Origin: Tricholoma matsutake
Taxonomy: Eukaryota > Basidiomycota > Agaricomycetes > Agaricales > Tricholomataceae
DNA: 64,000 nucleotides
Assembly (NCBI GenBank): GCA_026075535.2
Contig: AP026546.1
Coordinates: forward strand, 6,572,001-6,636,000
Reading direction: 5' to 3'
The notes under the pieces were generated by a model, which saw only the letters and a list, made by a program, of their open reading frames with translations, had not been told where the DNA came from and did not search any database. Positions 1 through 12,425 of this stretch are shown one piece after another. Each line of letters opens with the position of its first letter. Positions within the stretch are counted from its first letter, which is position 1. Made by a program: the position numbers and the translations under genes.

Positions 1-957
1 TGTGTGATTTTTCGGGAGGGGCCTATCGTTTTGAATTCAGCTGTAATAATCACTCAGAAAGCTGGTAAATGGAAAGGCACGGTGTGGTCCCGGGTAGCTG
101 ACGGCGTCGACGCCCTTACACAATAAGTATAAGGAGTAAGCTATGTACTTGGTGGGCCCAGACTCATATTTTTTTCAATGTGGGGGTATCTCGATTCAGA
201 CATCCACCAAAGAGTCACACCTCACTCAAGAATCAAGCCTAAATTTTAATCAAGCTCATGCCAGGTGCTCGGAAGCCTTTCAAACTTTGATAAAAGAGTT
301 ATCCTGAACACTAACGAGGAGGAAACACGGAGGAAAGAATGTACCGGTCGGGCTGTTTTATACTTCCGTGACTAAAGCTCCTGATAAAGGCTGCCGCCAC
401 CAGCCCGAAGAGTACCGAACAAGTAATTCATTTTTTTTGCTAGAGCAACGCAACCCAAAATTCTCCTAACAATTACCATGTGCTGAAACGCGAAGTTCTG
501 GAGATTCATTCGCGTTTCGCGGCAAATTTTTTGGTGAGTCGCGACAACTACTTAACTCCATCTGATAAATAAAGTGATGCCCAAAAATTAGTATGCCATA
601 TGCTCCGCTGATGCTCGCCATTTCACTTGCAAGAGCCTGAAGTTGCGTATTACATAATTATAAAGCCGGCCTTCAGCTTCACCTCCGCGATCCGCTTTTG
701 GTCGACAGCAATTGATGGGCTGTATGTATGATTATCGATTGACACATTCATATGCTCCCTCAGTCATCTGGCGATGCATGGACCGTCGTTGGTTACCGCA
801 TTGGTTCAGACTCGGACTCGGAATCTTTCAGAATCTGATCTAAATCTATCGCTCCTATTTCGTCTTGACATGCTAGAAATGCAACAGGGTCTGCGCTTTC
901 TACGCATACCCCCAGTACCTTTCCACAGGGACCACTTGCGAGGATCTATCTACAGTC
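1..957. other. 5' flank of the OPT transporter gene; no gene seen
   Basis: No convincing coding region, RNA gene or transposon terminus is visible. The stretch precedes the OPT start codon. A TATAAA-like motif near 659 lies about 300 bp upstream of that start, too far for a confident core promoter call. Confidence 0.5.
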
Positions 958-3900
958 ATGTCCACTGCGACTGAGACTGCAATTCCCGCTTTGAATCGTG
1001 ACCCCGGAGCAAACAGGGAGCAATCACTTCCCAATGAGAAAATCTGGGAGTTATCAGAGGAACATCAGGAAGAGGACGAACGATTCGATGATCAAGACAT
1101 GTTGGTCTAATGCTGTCCACTGAGCTAGCACCTGATACTAACGACACCCTAGCTCCAGACCTTTCCCTATACGACCAGATGACATCCACGAGGACCATCA
1201 ACTTACATTTAGGTCTGTAGCAAGACTCGCATTGACCATATTACTAGACTTAACGTCATTCTAGAGCAGTGTTTGTCGGTTGTGTTCTAGGTGCCATTGG
1301 TAGGTTTGACTACCGTATGATGTTGGTACACTCTCAACCTTGACGTTGTAGTCGGCGCTTCGAACATCTATCTTGGCTTGAAAACAGGTTTTACGTTTGG
1401 CCCTCAATTGTTCGGGGTGTGTAAATACTTTATACTCTCTTCTTCAAGAGTCTTTAACGCTGTTACTTTAGGCCATCTTCGGATTCGCCATCCTTAAACC
1501 GCTCTCCAAAGCAGTTCCCGAATCTGGATTGCTTGGTCGTCTCTTCGGTGGTCCTTTCGGGCCGAAGGAAAACTGTACCGTTCAAAGGTGAATAAATCTT
1601 TGTCATGATAGATATTTTACTTATCGCGGTGGTCAAACGTGATAGTGCGGCAACCGGTAGGTCCTATATGTACACAGTTAGAAAAGAAACCAAATAGTTT
1701 ACAGCATCCGGTGGTCTCGGGATCCTTTTTGTTGGGGCAATCCCGGCAATGTACCGCCTACATCTGCTTTCGGACCTTCCTCAGAAGGACATTGGGAAGC
1801 TGATTGCAATCACCGTTTGCGCGGGCTTCTTTGGTGTCGTTTTTGTTATCCCTCTGCGCAAATATTACATCGTACACCAGAAGCTTACATTCCCTACCCC
1901 CGCCGCGACAGTGAGCATTATTTTTCTATGCATTCCTGTATGCTGACGTCTACAGGCGTACACGATCCGCTCCTTGCACAATGGAAAAACAGGCGCAATT
2001 GCCGCCAAGAAAAAGGCTTTGACGCTTCTGTACACGTTTTGTGTTGTTTTTGTGTTCAAGGTCATGACTGGCTATGCACCAGGGATTGTACGTCTCAACT
2101 GCACCTGAGTATGATATCTTTGAACACGATTGACACAGCTATACGATTGGCACATTGGCTGGACTCTCTTCAGGCTTGGCTTCACCAGCATCATGTCGTT
2201 GGACAACTATGGATGGTGGATCGAATGTAGGTCGAGGTTTATCAATCTGTGTAAGAATGTATTGCTGATTTTCTCGCATCCTCCAGTCACTCCAGCCTTC
2301 TTTGGTGCCGGCATGTTGAGTGGCTTGAATGCTAGTTACAGCTTCTGTGAGTGCTTGCGTTGTGTTTCTCCGTATTCCTCTGACACGTCCCTATCAGTTA
2401 TGGGTGCCGTCATCGCCTGGGGAATTAGTAAGTCCACTGGATGCCTCAGGATTAACCAGCTGACCTGTTCAAAATCACCTAGTCGCCCCTTCGCTCGTGA
2501 AAAATGGTCTTGCATTCGGTGTCCCAGTCGACCCAAATTTCCCACAAATAATTTCCTACCAGGCCATGTCATTCAGTGACGTTAATAAATACGTGACTGC
2601 CCCTTCACCTCGGTACTGGCTGCTATGGCCCGGCGTCCTGATGATGTTGCTGTATTCTTTCGCTGATGTCGTCATGAGTTTGGTGCCTGTCTTCCAGAGT
2701 GAGTCTGAATCTAAATGTTTCTCTGGACTGACCCTCTGATAGACTCAATTGCAAGACATGAGGAAAAGCCCGACTGGCTTCAAAATAGATCCCAAGTCGT
2801 GGTTCCGCGACCGGACAGAAGACGATCCTAATGATGAGGATGAGGTAAGGAGACATCCCGACAACTTCACGACTAAGAGACTGATCGGCATTCTTTAGAC
2901 CCCTGTCGCTGACCGGATTCCATTCGCCTGGTGGTCCATTGGACTTTTCCTGAGTACAGTCATGTGCTGTGCGATCCTCGCTACACAATTCAACATGAAC
3001 GTCGGGGAGGCCATTCTCTCCCTTATCCTAGGATTCATCTTTTCGTTCATCGGTGTCCAATCTTCTGGAGCCACCGACATCAATCCTGTTTCTACCGTCG
3101 CGAAGGTATATTTCCCATGAAAACTTTACGCATTTGATTGACAGAATCTGTATGTAGGCTTCCCAACTCATCTTCGGTGGTATTGGGAAAAGCTCGGGTA
3201 TGGCGGTGAACCAATCCCAGATATTTAATCTGTCTGCCGGTATCGTTGCAGCCGGTTCGGCAGCTCAGGCATCTGATATGACGGGCGATCTGAAGACTGG
3301 GTACCTCCTCAGAGCGAAGCCGAGGAATCAGTTCATTGCTCAGCTCTGTGGCGCCGTTGTTGCCGTCTTCTTGACTTCGGGGCTGTTTATCTTGTTCACA
3401 AAAGCGACTCCCTGCATCCTGTAAGTGAGATCGTGTTCTCTGTATGGTTGAATTTTTCTATGTTATCATATCTCTCCAGCTACCCTCCTGCTGACGGTGA
3501 GCCTTCATTCTACACATCTTGATGTAGGAGCGTAACTTCTTTTCCGTGCAGGTATCTGCACATACGGTGCTCCATCGATCTCTGCCTGGGCCGCTGTTGC
3601 TCTCGCCGTCTCCAGTCCGAAACTCCGTTTGTAATTTTACCCAAATGTTGGTCCCTTCACTAATTTGCCATAGCCATCCCCCCATCATCAGGTTATACCG
3701 CTATTGGCTTGGGCATCTTTAGCGTTATAACTGTTGTGGCTAAGGTGAGTTCGCAAGTTTCGAGCAGCATTCACCAGCTAATCATCATCTGCAGAATCTA
3801 TGGATTCCAAAGAAGTACTGGATCTACATTCCCAACTTTGTTTGTACCCTCTGCTCTGCGAAAGATGTTTATATCTATATGTTCTTAGAATGCAATAGGA

Positions 3901-4317
3901 CTTGCCTTCGTGGTACCTCAAGTTTTCTACCCCTTGGCTATGTAAGCATATGACAACACGTTCAACGTACATCGAATTCACTATGATTTACAGGGTATTC
4001 GGGTCTACGTTCAACTTCTTCTGGCGTAGGAGAAACCCAGTGGGATATGACATGTACATGTTTGCCGCTGCCGTTCGTTCTTGTTCTTCATCTGCTCAGT
4101 TATATACTGACTCTATGTTTCTGATAGGCGGGCATGCTTGCTGGTGAGGGTCTTGGAGGAGTATTCCAAGCACTGTTGGCAGTTATCGGTGTTGATGGTG
4201 GCAGTACGTATCATAGCTCACCTTTTTACTGTGATTGCCTAATAGGACCTTTCTGCTCTGCTCTGCTCAGAATATGGCACCGCAATCGGTTGTCCAGGAT
4301 TCCAATTTTGTGGATGA
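958..4317 (+). CDS. OPT-family oligopeptide/metal transporter (YGL114W-like clade), 23 exons
   Basis: Predicted polytopic membrane transporter of the OPT superfamily (PF03169), the fungal clade related to yeast YGL114W; the substrate is not known. Exons: 958-1100, 1153-1212, 1265-1299, 1352-1416, 1472-1587, 1646-1656, 1705-1910, 1956-2087, 2139-2226, 2287-2346, 2398-2427, 2483-2698, 2756-2844, 2899-3105, 3158-3420, 3480-3496, 3552-3626, 3674-3744, 3795-3839, 3889-3941, 3994-4072, 4128-4203, 4271-4317. They join to 728 open codons including the stop (727 aa), a normal size for the clade. A hydrophilic N-terminus of about 65 residues is followed by family segments such as SNIYLGLKTGFTFG, DWHIGWTLFRLG, YGWWIEFTPAFFGAGM and the C-terminal CPGFQFCG. 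The first intron contains a perfect TACTAAC. Exon 6 is only 11 nt and exon 16 only 17 nt. The start is the first ATG in frame with the conserved part. The gene looks intact. Confidence 0.94.
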
Positions 4318-5035
4318 TCACATATCTACGCCTTTCGGATACGAGATATTTTATATACGCCGGCGCTGTCATCATTTCTTCACCCCTCATCACGATGAGC
4401 CATCGTCAGAAGAGTATTTCTTGACCTTACTGATGTTGTTACATGTCCGGAGTGACTACGTTCTTGAATGTCAAAATTTAATCCAATTAATAGCTGTGCC
4501 CGGTGCTCGAAAAGCTCTCAGTAATATGCCGTTCCCAAGTCCTTTTTCACTGGTCAATCGATCATGTCCCGAAGCTTTTAATAGCACCATGCTGAGCTTC
4601 TCCCCATGTCCATTGGCAAATGTGAGAACTTGACTACAGTATAAGTAGTATAAGGCGTTGATAAAGAGGCCCATAGTAAAGATTTCAATGACCTAGTGCA
4701 CCCAAGATTTTTGTTCATAGTGTTCTTTACAGTCTAATATTGGTTTAATACCTTAACATTTGGGTTCTACAAGCTTACGAGACTGTACCTACGGCACTCT
4801 GCTTGTTGTTCAAGTGACCCTTACACTGACATCCAAAAAAGGAAGGTCGTTCACACAGTCAAATGAATAAGTCTTCAACTCCGCAAGCTGTACATAATTT
4901 GGTCTAAAAGTTTGATTAAGAGGGTACTACACAATTATATACATACATAAAAACACTACACCCTCACACAAATGCGAGTGGGGTGGGGCAACAATATGAA
5001 TCAAAACCGAAATAAGAAAAAGAAAAAACCCCATC
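4318..5035. other. 3' flank of the OPT gene and edge of the transposon block
   Basis: A+T-rich sequence without a recognisable gene. It holds the presumed 3' UTR and terminator. From about 4,900 the composition changes to the simple A-rich sequence that precedes the first low-complexity module. Confidence 0.5.
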
Positions 5036-5039
5036 CCTA

Positions 5040-5420
5040 TATAAAATGTGGGGAGGGGGTCATGATGCAGCTGCTGTTGTCTTGTGTGCCCTCACCATTG
5101 TCCCACTCCCTCTCCCAGGCTGCAAGCAGTCACTCATGATGTGGTATGGGGGTGCTCATCATCCTGCTGTTGTTGTGCCTGCTCCCTCTCCCCATTGCTC
5201 CCTGTTTCCACCCCATGAGCAGTTGCTCATGGCAGCAGTTTGGGGTGCTGAGGTAGTGGTGGCTAGTGGTGTTGCAGCCCAGCTTGGCCTGTGGCAGCTT
5301 TGGCTTTCTAAAACCCCAGGCCAGGCCAAAGCCATCAACCAGGGCCTGGCTCTGGCTTGGCTCAGCCCAGGCCATGGCTTTTGTAGTAAAATGTTCAAAT
5401 TTCCCCTTCTGGTCCATTGA
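5040..5420 (-). repeat. Low-complexity module family, copy 1
   Basis: G/C-rich sequence (on + rich in CCC/TG words) sharing phrases such as CATGAGCAG, GCTCATGGCAGCAG and CATTGCTCCCTG with modules near 7, 10-11, 24-25 and 30-31 kb. Its right part is rich in GGCCAGGCCAAAGCC-type palindromic words. These reappear in inverted orientation at about 6,950-7,100, so the two copies flank the MITE between them. No protein family is recognised on either strand. Confidence 0.6.
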
Positions 5421-5586
5421 TTACACAGGAAGCTAATTAGAATAATACATAGTCTTCTTGTCCAATAAATAGTCTCAGATCACACTGCTCAAAGACCATG
5501 TACTAAGAAAATGTTTATTACAGCAAAGTGCTATAAATGTGAGGGAGGCAGATTTAAATGCATATTAAAAATCAGTGGCTGACAAA

Positions 5587-6425
5587 TAGTGTTTTAAGGT
5601 TAGGTTAGGTTCGATTTTTTGACCCTACAATGGGTAGACCATAACCGTAACCGGTCTAGGACCAACCCAGATATTGGGAGGACCTAACTGGACTGACTAA
5701 GACCAGTCTTTTTTGGTTAATGGGCTGAAAAAAGACTGGTTAAGACCAGTTTTTTGTTATGAAATTTGTCGTACTATACAACCTATATGTATCTCAACAA
5801 ATATTACCCGAAACACTTAACCGCTAAACAGAAAAATAGACATTGTAATTCCCCGGCGTTTGATCCAATTTTTAAGAGATTCCATCAAGATTTAACTGAG
5901 ATTTGGCCAAAACAAAAGTGCAGTGTATTAGTTTGCAGTTTGTGGTTTCAGTTTGTGGTATGTAGTTACGACTTGTCAGGGCTGTTAAATGAATGAAATA
6001 TACAGTGTACAGATGTTTATGTGTGTTATTTTGATGTCATGGATGATGTCTAACTGTACCCCACATTTTGTAGCACAACTTATAAGCAGTACAATCAATG
6101 TTATGCTGATCACAAAAATATAATGGTATCAAAATGTATTTGGTCATATCTTTCTCAGTTCTTGACTGTTTTGGATGAACCAAGGGCCGAATTCAAGGTA
6201 ATAAGCAGGGCAATTATATGAAATAGCTCACGTGATCAATAACCAGTCTTAACCGATTGAAACTGGTTTTTTTGTGGTTAACAATGTTTTTCAAATTTGA
6301 AAGACCTTAACCTTAACTGCTAAAGACCAGCCCTTAACTGTAATCACTGGTCCAGTTAATATCTGTCCAGTTAGGTTCAGTTAACAGTCTTTTTTTGGTC
6401 CTATAGATCAGACCTTTAAACACTA
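5587..6425. mobile_element. Non-autonomous hAT-like MITE
   Basis: The left end reads TAGTGTTTTAAGGT and the right end, reverse-complemented, reads TAGTGTTTAAAGGT. The flanking octamers are CTGACAAA (5579-5586) and CCGACAAA (6426-6433). That is a 7/8 match, as expected of an aged 8-bp hAT target duplication. Subterminal regions are packed with direct and inverted copies of AAGACCAGTCTT/GACTGGTTAAG words, a usual hAT feature. There is no transposase. The GGTTAGGTTAGGTT near 5,598 belongs to this subterminal sequence. Confidence 0.72.
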
Positions 6426-6433
6426 CCGACAAA

Positions 6434-6949
6434 CTAACAGATTGGTTCTGGTCTTGTGACAGTTGTCATCGCATCACTCCTGTCAGTTTGTACTCACCTG
6501 TTACCAAAAATGCAACATAATGTCCCTAACAACCCCACAACAGCCATTCCATCAACACACCTGTGATTCTGTGAGGAATTACTTTGCTGTCATCCAACCA
6601 TCGTCTTGATGGCATTGAGCTGTGCCAGTGCAAGAAAATATGTTGTTCTGTAGATAGACTCCAACCTTCTGTTTAGATGGTGAGGGAGCATGATGGGCAC
6701 TAGTAAGCTATTGCGGTGAGAAACAAGGAAAAACATTGTATTTGGGTAATGACAAAAAACTTACTATCAAGCTAACATGAGCAACATTTCTCAAACATGT
6801 CAAATGTAAGATGTATGGGCAATACGGCGGGGTGGTTGCAGGGAAGATGATGTTTGTGACAATCAGATAATGCATTAATAATGATTGCCATATTGAAATT
6901 ATTTTCCCACCACCAAAGAAATTGATCTATGTACAATCTAGTCAGCCAG
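6434..6949. other. Unassigned sequence between MITE and module copy 2
   Basis: A+T-rich sequence with no supported gene, RNA or repeat boundary seen. Confidence 0.4.
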
Positions 6950-7660
6950 CTCAAAAGCCGTGGCTTTGCAGCTTGGCTTTGGCTGACAGATCTTTCTTTC
7001 AGAACCTCGAGCAGGCTAAAGCCATCATGAAGCCATCTTCATGGCTCAGGAGTCAGCTTGGCCTGGCTTGGCCCAGCTCACAGCCTCAGGCCAGGCCAAG
7101 CACACCACTAGTGGTGGCCCTCATCGTCCTCATCATCCTATCCCCTTGCCATTGTGGTTGTCATGCAGTGGGGGTGCTGGGTTGTCCCTGTCATCCCTGT
7201 CTGCATTGATGTCCATGCCTCCACTGGCAGTTGTTGTCATGGTCATTGTCCCCCTCCCCATCCTGCCTCCTGGTCATTGTCATTATTCTGCCTGCTCCCC
7301 ATCATCTCTGCCCTCATTGCTCCCCATGTCCACCCCACAAGCAATCACTCACAGTGGTGGTACCTTGTCATCCTGTCTCTATCCCTGTTGTCTGTCTCAC
7401 ACCCCCTGTGCAGTGAGCAGTGGTTCGCATCCATAACAGGGAATGCTGGGTCATGCCTGTTATCCCATTGTTCTTGTTTCCTGTCCCCATTGTCCCTGGC
7501 CTTGCTGCTTCCTGTCTCCACCCTGTGAGCAGTGGCTTGCAGCAGTAGTGATGGGTGCTGGATCCCTTGGGTATTACCTGTTTTGAGAGTAGTGATGTGG
7601 AGGGAATATGGAGATAGTGGGTGCTTATCTTGTAGGTACCCACTGCTCAGGCCTCCCAGC
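6950..7660 (-). repeat. Low-complexity module family, copy 2
   Basis: Shares CATGAGCAG/CTGTGAGCAG, CCCATTG and CCTGTCTCC phrases with the other modules. Minus-strand reading gives hydrophilic Asp/Asn/Gln/His-rich peptide without a known domain (about 7,345-7,662). An ACTTACCT near 7,786 on + is a splice-donor-like GTAAGT on the minus strand. Function unknown. Confidence 0.55.
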
Positions 7661-8680
7661 ATATTCCTAGGGTCATGCTAGACCAAAACAGACCCCTCAC
7701 ATTCCATTTGAATGAGGTGTACAGGCCATGTGTATACATAGAAAATGTCCTAGAAACTTGTCAGAAAAAAACATTACATAAAACACTTACCTAGGATTGG
7801 GAGGCTATGGTGGTGATTGAGGTTGCTGTTTATGGAGGGGTGAGGTGTTATGGGAGGAAGGGATGTGGTGATGTTGTAGAGGATGGTGGTTGAACATTGA
7901 ACATTGAGATGGTGGGAATATTCATTTGTTTGGAATTGTCAACTGGGAAAGTGTTGCCTCATGGAAATGTCAGTGTGGGGGAGAGTTGGGTCAGCTCTTG
8001 TGTTCTTCCAGCCCTTCTTATTTGTCAGGGGCTCATGCACATGTGTGATGCAAGTTTTGATGGATTGATGCAAAGGTTATTGCTGTTTTTGAAATAGTTG
8101 GCGTGGCTAGTAACACACGCAAATAAATGCCAAAACTGCATCCAATATTTGAACACGCATAACTCAACAAATACATATTGTAGACCCTCAAAGTTAGAGT
8201 GAAAAATGGTCGTCTTGATGAGCTCTAGTGTGCCCCACTGTCTGTAGCATGATCTGTCCACTTCTTATTATCTTTTGCTGGACCCCCCCCTCATAATATT
8301 TGGTTGGTTCTTGCATGAGAACAAGTAGTAAAATAAACCTCTCCTTGCAATATGTTGTACCCATAGTATGTATCTAGTGCATTCCAGGGTTTGTTAGGAG
8401 GAACAATGGAGAAGGTGTTCTAGAGTCTATGCTGTTCTGCTCAAAGATTCAACTTCAACTTCAAGTTTACCATGACTTGTGGGCTGTGGCCACCAACTCT
8501 CTGATGACCTTCAACTCTCTGATGACCTTTGCAAAACAATTGTATATGTATAGATCATGCTCTATTGAAGATTATACAGGCTGTAAGAAGTGGACCATCC
8601 AATGAATTTTACTGCAGCACCACACAAGATCTATCTTACCCAGGCCTAGACTTGTAAATATACATGAACAGTGAGGACAA
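7661..8680. other. No gene recognised
   Basis: Repetitive G/T-rich then A/T-rich sequence between module copy 2 and the transposase relic. No homology-bearing reading frame, RNA gene or clean repeat boundary could be identified by eye. Confidence 0.4.
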
Positions 8681-8689
8681 AAGCAAAAG

Positions 8690-9530
8690 TTGACACTGGC
8701 AGATGTTCAGGTATGTCCTTCTTCCATTGTCCAGCATCCACTTATGCATTGGACTGTTCAGTTTCTTCATGGCCTCATCTATCACACTCCATACATGTAC
8801 CTTGATGAAATACAGGAACTATGGTGGGGTGCTATTGTCAGTGTTGCTAGCATATGGAAGGCTCTGAAGCAAACTGGGTATTCTATGAAAAAGGTACACC
8901 TAGGCAATCATTGTGAATGTTTACTACATCACCTTACTTACTTACTAGCTTACACGAGATGCCCTGGAACACAATGAAGCCAAGCATGCAAATTTCTGCT
9001 ATAACTATGGACTCAGGTACACTGCTGAACAGACTGTGTTTGTTGATGAAAGCTCCTTCAATAGATGAACATCTTTACAGCATTGTGCTTGAGCATATCA
9101 TAATGATACTAATGAACATGCAAAAAATGTTTTTTTGTTCAAGGGAAGCAGTGCATCAATCAAATCAATATATCTATTGAACCCTCAATACTATTGGAAT
9201 TACAGCTACTCATTACTTCCAGCACTTTCAGTGAATAAAGTGATCTATAGTAAAATTGTCAAGGGATCTTTCATAGGTACATGTTCCTTAATATTCTCCT
9301 GACTACAATCCAATTGAACTAGCTTTTTCTGCTATCAAAACCTTTGTGCAACATGCAGGAGAACTTGGAAGGCAGGACTTGGATCCCAATGTTGATGATG
9401 CTTATGTGTATGTTCATTTGCATGAGGCAACTTTTTCTGTGATACCAGAGGATGCAGAGAACTATTATTGTTGTTGTGGCTATCTGGCTAAATTATATGA
9501 TCAGATAAGTAATGTGTAATTGAAAGGAGT
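8690..9530 (+). pseudogene. Tc1/mariner-type (DDE_3) transposase relic
   Basis: A broken reading frame carries, in order, the helix-turn-helix linker (YLDEIQELLW-like, then SIWKALKQTGYSMKKV), the first catalytic block (QTVFVDESSFNR, with the first Asp), a strand resembling GKQCIN, and the final block DYNPIELAFSAIK with its catalytic-position Glu, then a C-terminal HEATFSVIPEDAENYYCCCGYL-like tail. This is the usual order of Agaricomycete Tc1-like transposases. The pieces lie in different frames with stops between them and the middle Asp block is poor, so the gene is dead. No terminal inverted repeats were found. Confidence 0.78.
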
Positions 9531-9983
9531 GAAATTATAGTGAGCACAAAACAGATCGACATCAGGAAAAATGACTTGTGTCCCAGGACACCTTCAGAGA
9601 CTTTGGGTTGCTCCCAGATGCTCCCAGAGCTTTCAAGGCTCCAAAGCTCAAAAGTTCTCCCAGGGACTCAGAGGAACAAGTGTTGAGGTTGAGTGGGGTT
9701 GCCAGGGTATCTGAAGGCATCTCAAGGTCACACAAATATCATCAAAAGCCATAAGGAGCGCCTTTCAGATGGCTCAATTTTCCTTATCCTCTCAGCCTTG
9801 TCAGCTTTAGCAGCTTTGATGGTTGACAATGATGATATTATTTATGGAATGTATAAACACAAAATTGGTAAATTACTCCACCACCACTGCCTTCACTCAT
9901 GGATGAGTGAATGGTCCAGGTTCCTTCCAAGTGTTGCCTGGTGTTGGTTTGTGCCCATTTGCTGCATTTTGTAGCCTGTAGTC
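9531..9983. other. No gene recognised
   Basis: Between the transposase relic and the next module. The stretch at 9,571-9,735 is rich in CTCCCAG/CTCAAG words resembling those downstream of the Helitron relic at about 12,490-12,610, but boundaries are not clear. Confidence 0.35.
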
Positions 9984-11290
9984 ACTAGAATAAAGATAAG
10001 ATTAGTAAAAAAAACAAATCAATGAAAGAATAAAGAAAAAGAAAACATACCAGATCTTGGAGGCATTGCTGCAACTCAGGGTTTCATCACCTTAGTTGTT
10101 GCCTTTGTGTTGTGCATGCTCCCTGCATATTGTTAGGGCTTCCCAGTGGTTTTGTTGTTGGCTGGACCTTGTTGGTGCTGAGTCGCTGTCATTATTGGTA
10201 TTCGTGGTCATTTGTGCTCCTGTGCCTCGGTGGGGCCAGTCTCGTCATTCCATCATTGTGGTTGGCAGCCCTGTGTTCCTGTGTTGCTCATTGGCCCTTG
10301 GTCATTGACGTGCATCACCACTGTTTTGCTCTCTGCTCTGTTGCACTCTGTTCATAGAAGTTGTAAGTAACAAAAGATGAGGACAAAAAAGAAGAAAAGA
10401 AGATAAGTTTAGCTTGGGAGGCACACCCTCCCACCTCGTAGTAACTAAAACCAATGTAAGATTAGTAAAATAATAAAAAAGAAGAAACGAAAAACATACC
10501 AGAGGGCCCGGGACCCGCATCGTCGCTGCCATCCTCATCCCTGTCCTTGTCTTCATCCTTGTCCTTGGCCTTGTTTGCTGTCTTTGCCTTTGTGTTCATC
10601 TTTGCCATCTTTGCCTTCATCTTTGTCTTTGTCTTTGCTGTCTTCACAGTCCTCCCCGTTGTGTCGTTGGTGCTCTTCATTTGTGGTGTTGACATGGCAG
10701 GTTGGGATGCTGGAGGTGTGGCCTTGGTGTCATTGAAGTCCCTTGGCATTGTTTTTGGCTCCCTGGCTCATGTGGCAGATCATGAGGTGTGGGGGACATG
10801 TCACCACCCTATGGTGTGGCCTACAGAAGTAAGATGAACAAAATCAGTAAAAAAGAAGATTGAGAAACAAAAAAAAAAGAACATAGGAACAGCTCGAGAG
10901 GTATCACCTCCTGAGTATTTCCCCTGCATTGCTTCTCCTGTTATCTGGCGTCGCAGTCCCTTGTGGGGCAGTTGGTGTGACGTGGCAGCTGGTGTGTTCA
11001 TGTTGTTGCATTGGGCAGTGTCATGAGTGTTAGCCTGTAAAACCAGTAGATTTAGTGTAAAAGTGAAGAATAAAATGAATAAAACTTATGAGGAGGGAGC
11101 GACACCCCCGAGCACTGTCCAACGTGCTGTTGTTGGGGTTGCTATTGCTGTGGTATTGTTATTCTTGCTGCTAGTGTTGTCGTTGTCTTTAGTGTTGTTG
11201 GTGTTATTGGTGTTGTTCCCTCATGGGTATGCCAAACCCATGCAGATCCCTACCTGTTGGAACTTGAGGTAATGAACAAGGACTGCAATC
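9984..11290 (-). repeat. Low-complexity module family, copy 3 (minus-strand exon-intron structure)
   Basis: On the minus strand this array shows intron-like segments. One at 10,050-9,984 has a GTATGT donor, a TTACTAAT branch and a CTAG end. Another at 10,499-10,445 has GTATGT, TTACTAAT and a TTTTAG end. A third acceptor-like CTGTAG lies near 10,827. The block between introns 10,749-10,500 reads as a Lys/Thr/Asp-rich peptide with no known domain. Whether it is transcribed cannot be told from the sequence. Confidence 0.55.
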
Positions 11291-11529
11291 TCCTCATCCA
11301 ACTGCAGGTAAGGCATGGAGTTCTTCAAAAAATGCCAAGATTCGTGGGAAACAATTTGGCCGACCAAGTTGTTTCCCACCCCTCTTACTGACCCAACACT
11401 TTGTACTTTGCTCTCGTGTTTAATCTAGAATAGTTCTATATAAAATGTTTGAGATTTCACCTCACTTGCCAGTGCACACTAAATCTGAGTCCATTCTAAA
11501 TGACACCATGACCTACAACTTGTAAAGTT

Positions 11530-12425
11530 GTAACAAGTTGATGAGTTCTGCTTTGTGATCTTTTCTAATCTAATATTCATGTCATTTAGAGCACAGAGGC
11601 CTATGATATGCTGTCCTTTTGTATGTTGATGTTTTCATTTCAAAGTGGCTACAACATGAATATGGCAGAACTTGATGAGTTCTGCTTCATTTTTCATGAT
11701 CTTATATTTGATTCTAATATATTTACATGTAGTTTGAAGTGCCAAATGAGACGAGAGGCCTATGTCAATTTATTCTTTTGCATTTTGACATTTTCACTTT
11801 GTAGGGGTTACAACATACTAGGTATGGCAGAACTCAATGAGTTCTGCTTTGTTTTTCATGATATTACATTTGATTCTAATCTGTTTACATGTTGCTTAAA
11901 GGGCCCAGTGAGACGAGAGGCCTACGCCAATTCGTTCTTTTGCATTTCGATGTTTTCACTTTGCAGGGGTTACAATTTGGGTATGGTAGAACCTGTTGAG
12001 TTGTGCTTTGTTTCTCATGATCCTATATTTGATTCTAATCTATTTACATGTCATTTGAAGGGCCCAATGAGATGAGAGGCCTACGTCAATCCATTCTTTT
12101 GCATTTCGAAGTTTTTACTTTGTAGGGGTTACAACATAGGTATGGCAGAACTCAGTGAGTTCTGCTTTGTTTTTCATGATCTTATATTTGATTCTAATCT
12201 AATTACATGTCGTTTGAAGGGCCCAGTAAAATGAGAGGCCTAAGTCAATCCATTCTTCTGCATTTTGAAGTTCTTGCTTTGCAGATGTTACAATTTGGGT
12301 CTGGCAAAACACGGTGAGTTCTGCTTTGTTTCTCATGATCCTATATTTGATTCTAATCTAGTTACATGTCGTTCAAATGGCCCAGTGAGCCAAGAGGCTT
12401 ATGTTGATGTATCATTTGCATTATG
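11530..12425 (+). repeat. 160-bp tandem satellite array, forward orientation
   Basis: About six degenerate units with period 158-160 bp (the first spacing is shorter, about 136). The landmark GAGTTCTGC recurs near 11,542, 11,678, 11,838, 11,998, 12,157 and 12,315. Each unit also carries CATGATCYTATATTTGATTC, an ACATGTCGTTTGAAGGGC-like stretch and GAGACGAGAGGCCTA. Three units stay open in one frame and would give a 155-aa peptide with a roughly 53-residue repeat, probably a by-product of the period. The same family occurs inverted at 23.2-24.0 kb. Confidence 0.85.

Noticed and set aside
5598..5614. Telomere-like GGTTAGGTTAGGTT
   Set aside because: Only two to three units, degenerate, and inside the subterminal repeats of the hAT-like MITE.
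7041..7528. Plus-strand 124-131-codon frames rich in Pro, Ser and Leu
   Set aside because: Low-complexity CCC/TG-rich sequence with several frames open at once; no family, and the splice-like signals lie on the other strand.
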